Source: Prostheceraeus crozeri (lineage: Eukaryota > Platyhelminthes > Polycladida > Euryleptidae). From it: a DNA stretch of 64,000 nucleotides. Position 1 is the stretch's first letter, and every line of letters begins with the position of its first letter. Under the pieces are notes generated by a model. The model made no database searches, had not been told where the DNA came from, and saw nothing but the letters and a program-made list of their open reading frames with translations. A program made the position numbers and the translations under genes. Below are positions 63,461 through 64,000 of this stretch, in pieces. The stretch is taken from contig CAJQUW010009311.1 of the NCBI GenBank assembly GCA_907163375.1, forward strand, positions 124,001 through 188,000, read 5' to 3'.

Positions 63461-64000
63461 AGCAGCTTTTCTTCATGTTCACATTGTTATAGAATTAATT
63501 AATCTGCGTTGATCCACCTGATTTTCTTAAATATGAGGCGCAGACACATTGTAAATCAAGGTAATAAGATTATGAGATGCAATGAGAGGCCTATTTACAA
63601 TTTTATAAACTATCAGAAAGAATGGCTGAAAACATCTGATTGTATGTCAAACATTAAAAGACAATGCTAAACCAGTGAGCATATCGGAATTCGGAATAGA
63701 TTCTATGAAAAATTTAAAATGTAGCCTGTATATATTCAAGTGCTCCAAAATTCTACAGCTCTTTTTTCAACAATGGAATGGTTGATCATTTGGAATATCT
63801 TAAAAAAGAAAATATCTAGAGGCGTAAAGCAGATTGCTGAATGTGTAACTGATAACCTGTTGTAGCAGTGGAACAAGCTTAACTAACCGACCGGAAAAAA
63901 TTATCTCACAATAAAATGTTGCTTGTGATTAACTCATGAATTTCATACTCAAATTTGGCCGGTGTCAGATACATGGCCTATCAATTGCAGATGCACTATT
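63461..64000. other. Intergenic, nothing recognised
   Basis: AT-rich DNA to the window end without a supportable gene or repeat. Confidence 0.4.

Overview
The window is animal DNA, most likely from an invertebrate. It is AT-rich and full of retroelements. It holds two Polinton/Maverick elements, Penelope-like elements (PLEs), two LINEs and one ordinary animal gene, a synaptotagmin-like protein at 57865-59250. The species cannot be fixed from what is visible.

Layout. 1-18379 is the right part of a Polinton (copy L) that runs off the left edge. 18380-32160 is a retroelement bed: a tRNA-like stretch, a CR1/Jockey-type LINE, a relic DNA transposon with a CAGGGTG-type end, several PLE pieces, a 1.2-kb-arm PLE palindrome and TA microsatellites. 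32167-56250 is a second, complete-looking Polinton (copy R, 24,084 bp) in the opposite orientation. It is bounded by terminal inverted repeats that begin AGTAGTAAGC and by a perfect 6-bp target duplication, CACTTC, inside a PLE. After its right end come the rest of that PLE, intergenic DNA, the synaptotagmin-like gene, a decayed LINE and a decayed PLE.

The Polintons carry the family core: protein-primed DNA polymerase B with N-terminal zinc fingers, a chromodomain integrase, an adenain-type protease, a FtsK/HerA-type packaging ATPase and a double-jelly-roll capsid protein. They also carry two related large putative virion proteins, small basic and Cys-rich proteins, RING-like proteins and a DEDD-exonuclease-like protein. 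Copies L and R are nearly identical in the structural block, so both look young. L has roughly eight breaks and R about one.

The most unusual content is a transcription module between the protease and the large virion-protein genes. It has an intact, full-core-length TATA-binding-protein homologue (46761-47306; mate 5683-6228) next to two small proteins that look like tandem PC4/p15 coactivator folds. In copy R, three consecutive early units are each followed by a hairpin very like the 3' stem-loop of replication-dependent histone mRNAs. Two early genes have the start codon alone in a first exon (ATG then GTAAGT). Together these suggest an element that brings its own promoter-recognition factor and may borrow S-phase-type mRNA processing. 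The TBP call rests on strong residue matches; the PC4 and histone-hairpin calls are weaker.

The two copies differ sharply at one end. The coiled-coil early protein is only distantly similar between them, and R has two extra small genes, which points to module exchange between Polinton lineages.
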